Source: Oscillospiraceae bacterium
GTDB taxonomy: Bacteria; Bacillota; Clostridia; Oscillospirales; UBA929
Length of the DNA: 6,180 nucleotides
Direction of reading: 5' to 3'
NCBI GenBank assembly: GCA_031289065.1
Contig: JAITQI010000090.1
Span: 1-6,180, forward strand
The translations under genes and the position numbers were made by a program. A model generated the notes under the pieces. The model saw only the letters and a list, made by a program, of their open reading frames with translations, was not told where the DNA came from and ran no database searches. Numbering within the stretch: the first letter of the stretch is position 1; the number at the start of each line of letters is the position of its first letter. Shown here piece by piece: positions 6,154-6,180 of the stretch.

Positions 6154-6180
6154 CCGGAAAAATCGAAAAAACGGCCCCAG
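6154..6180 (-). other. Possible 3' arm and U-tract of a terminator from the gene to the right
   Basis: On the - strand the window begins CTGGGGCCGTTTTTTCG, which looks like the closing arm (CTGGGGCCG) and T6 tail of an intrinsic terminator for a leftward gene beyond the window. The matching opening arm would be outside, so this cannot be confirmed here. Confidence 0.35.

Noticed and set aside
6147..6180. Start of a divergent + strand gene (ATG at 6147 after GGAGGAG)
   Set aside because: Only 11 codons are visible, they overlap the consensus -35 of the - strand promoter, and the same bases look like a terminator tail. I do not list it as a gene, though it is recorded as an open question.

Overview
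The window looks like a chromosomal segment of a GC-rich Gram-positive bacterium, most likely a member of the Clostridia (Bacillota). The evidence is a canonical rpsB-tsf pair with strong AGGAG-type ribosome binding sites, a secreted protein with a Gram-positive-style signal peptide and three C-terminal S-layer homology (SLH) domains, and a near-consensus sigma-A promoter. A gut-type Oscillospirales-like clostridium is my guess, but the sequence alone does not fix the lineage.

Layout. Positions 1-762 (+) hold ribosomal protein S2, whose first residues lie outside the window. Positions 793-1707 (+) hold complete elongation factor Ts, followed directly by a strong intrinsic terminator (1733-1767), so the translation operon ends there. 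Positions 1840-2499 (+) hold a GTG-start reading frame. Its first ~88 residues are region 2 of an ECF sigma factor. The rest is not sigma region 4 but looks like the tail of an unrelated, probably exported, protein, so the frame appears to be a chimera or deletion relic. Positions 2500-2664 are a convergent intergenic spacer with three consecutive hairpins, one of them a perfect 17-bp stem. Positions 2665-6027 (-) hold a 1120-residue secreted enzyme: signal peptide, complete amidase-signature domain with an intact Lys-Ser-Ser triad, four FIVAR-like helical modules, a Pro/Gly linker and three SLH domains. Upstream of it (6028-6180) are a sigma-A promoter reading leftward and a large terminator-like hairpin that lies inside the predicted 5' leader.

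How the parts relate. rpsB and tsf form a normal housekeeping operon. The sigma-factor relic and the amidase gene are convergent and functionally separate from it. The amidase is predicted to be exported and held on the cell wall by its SLH domains, with the helical modules acting as a spacer. The best candidates for something unusual are the wall-anchored amidase architecture, the hairpin between its promoter and its ribosome binding site, and the sigma-factor chimera. I found no CRISPR array, tRNA, rRNA, transposase or attachment site. No stretch over 300 bases lacks a gene.
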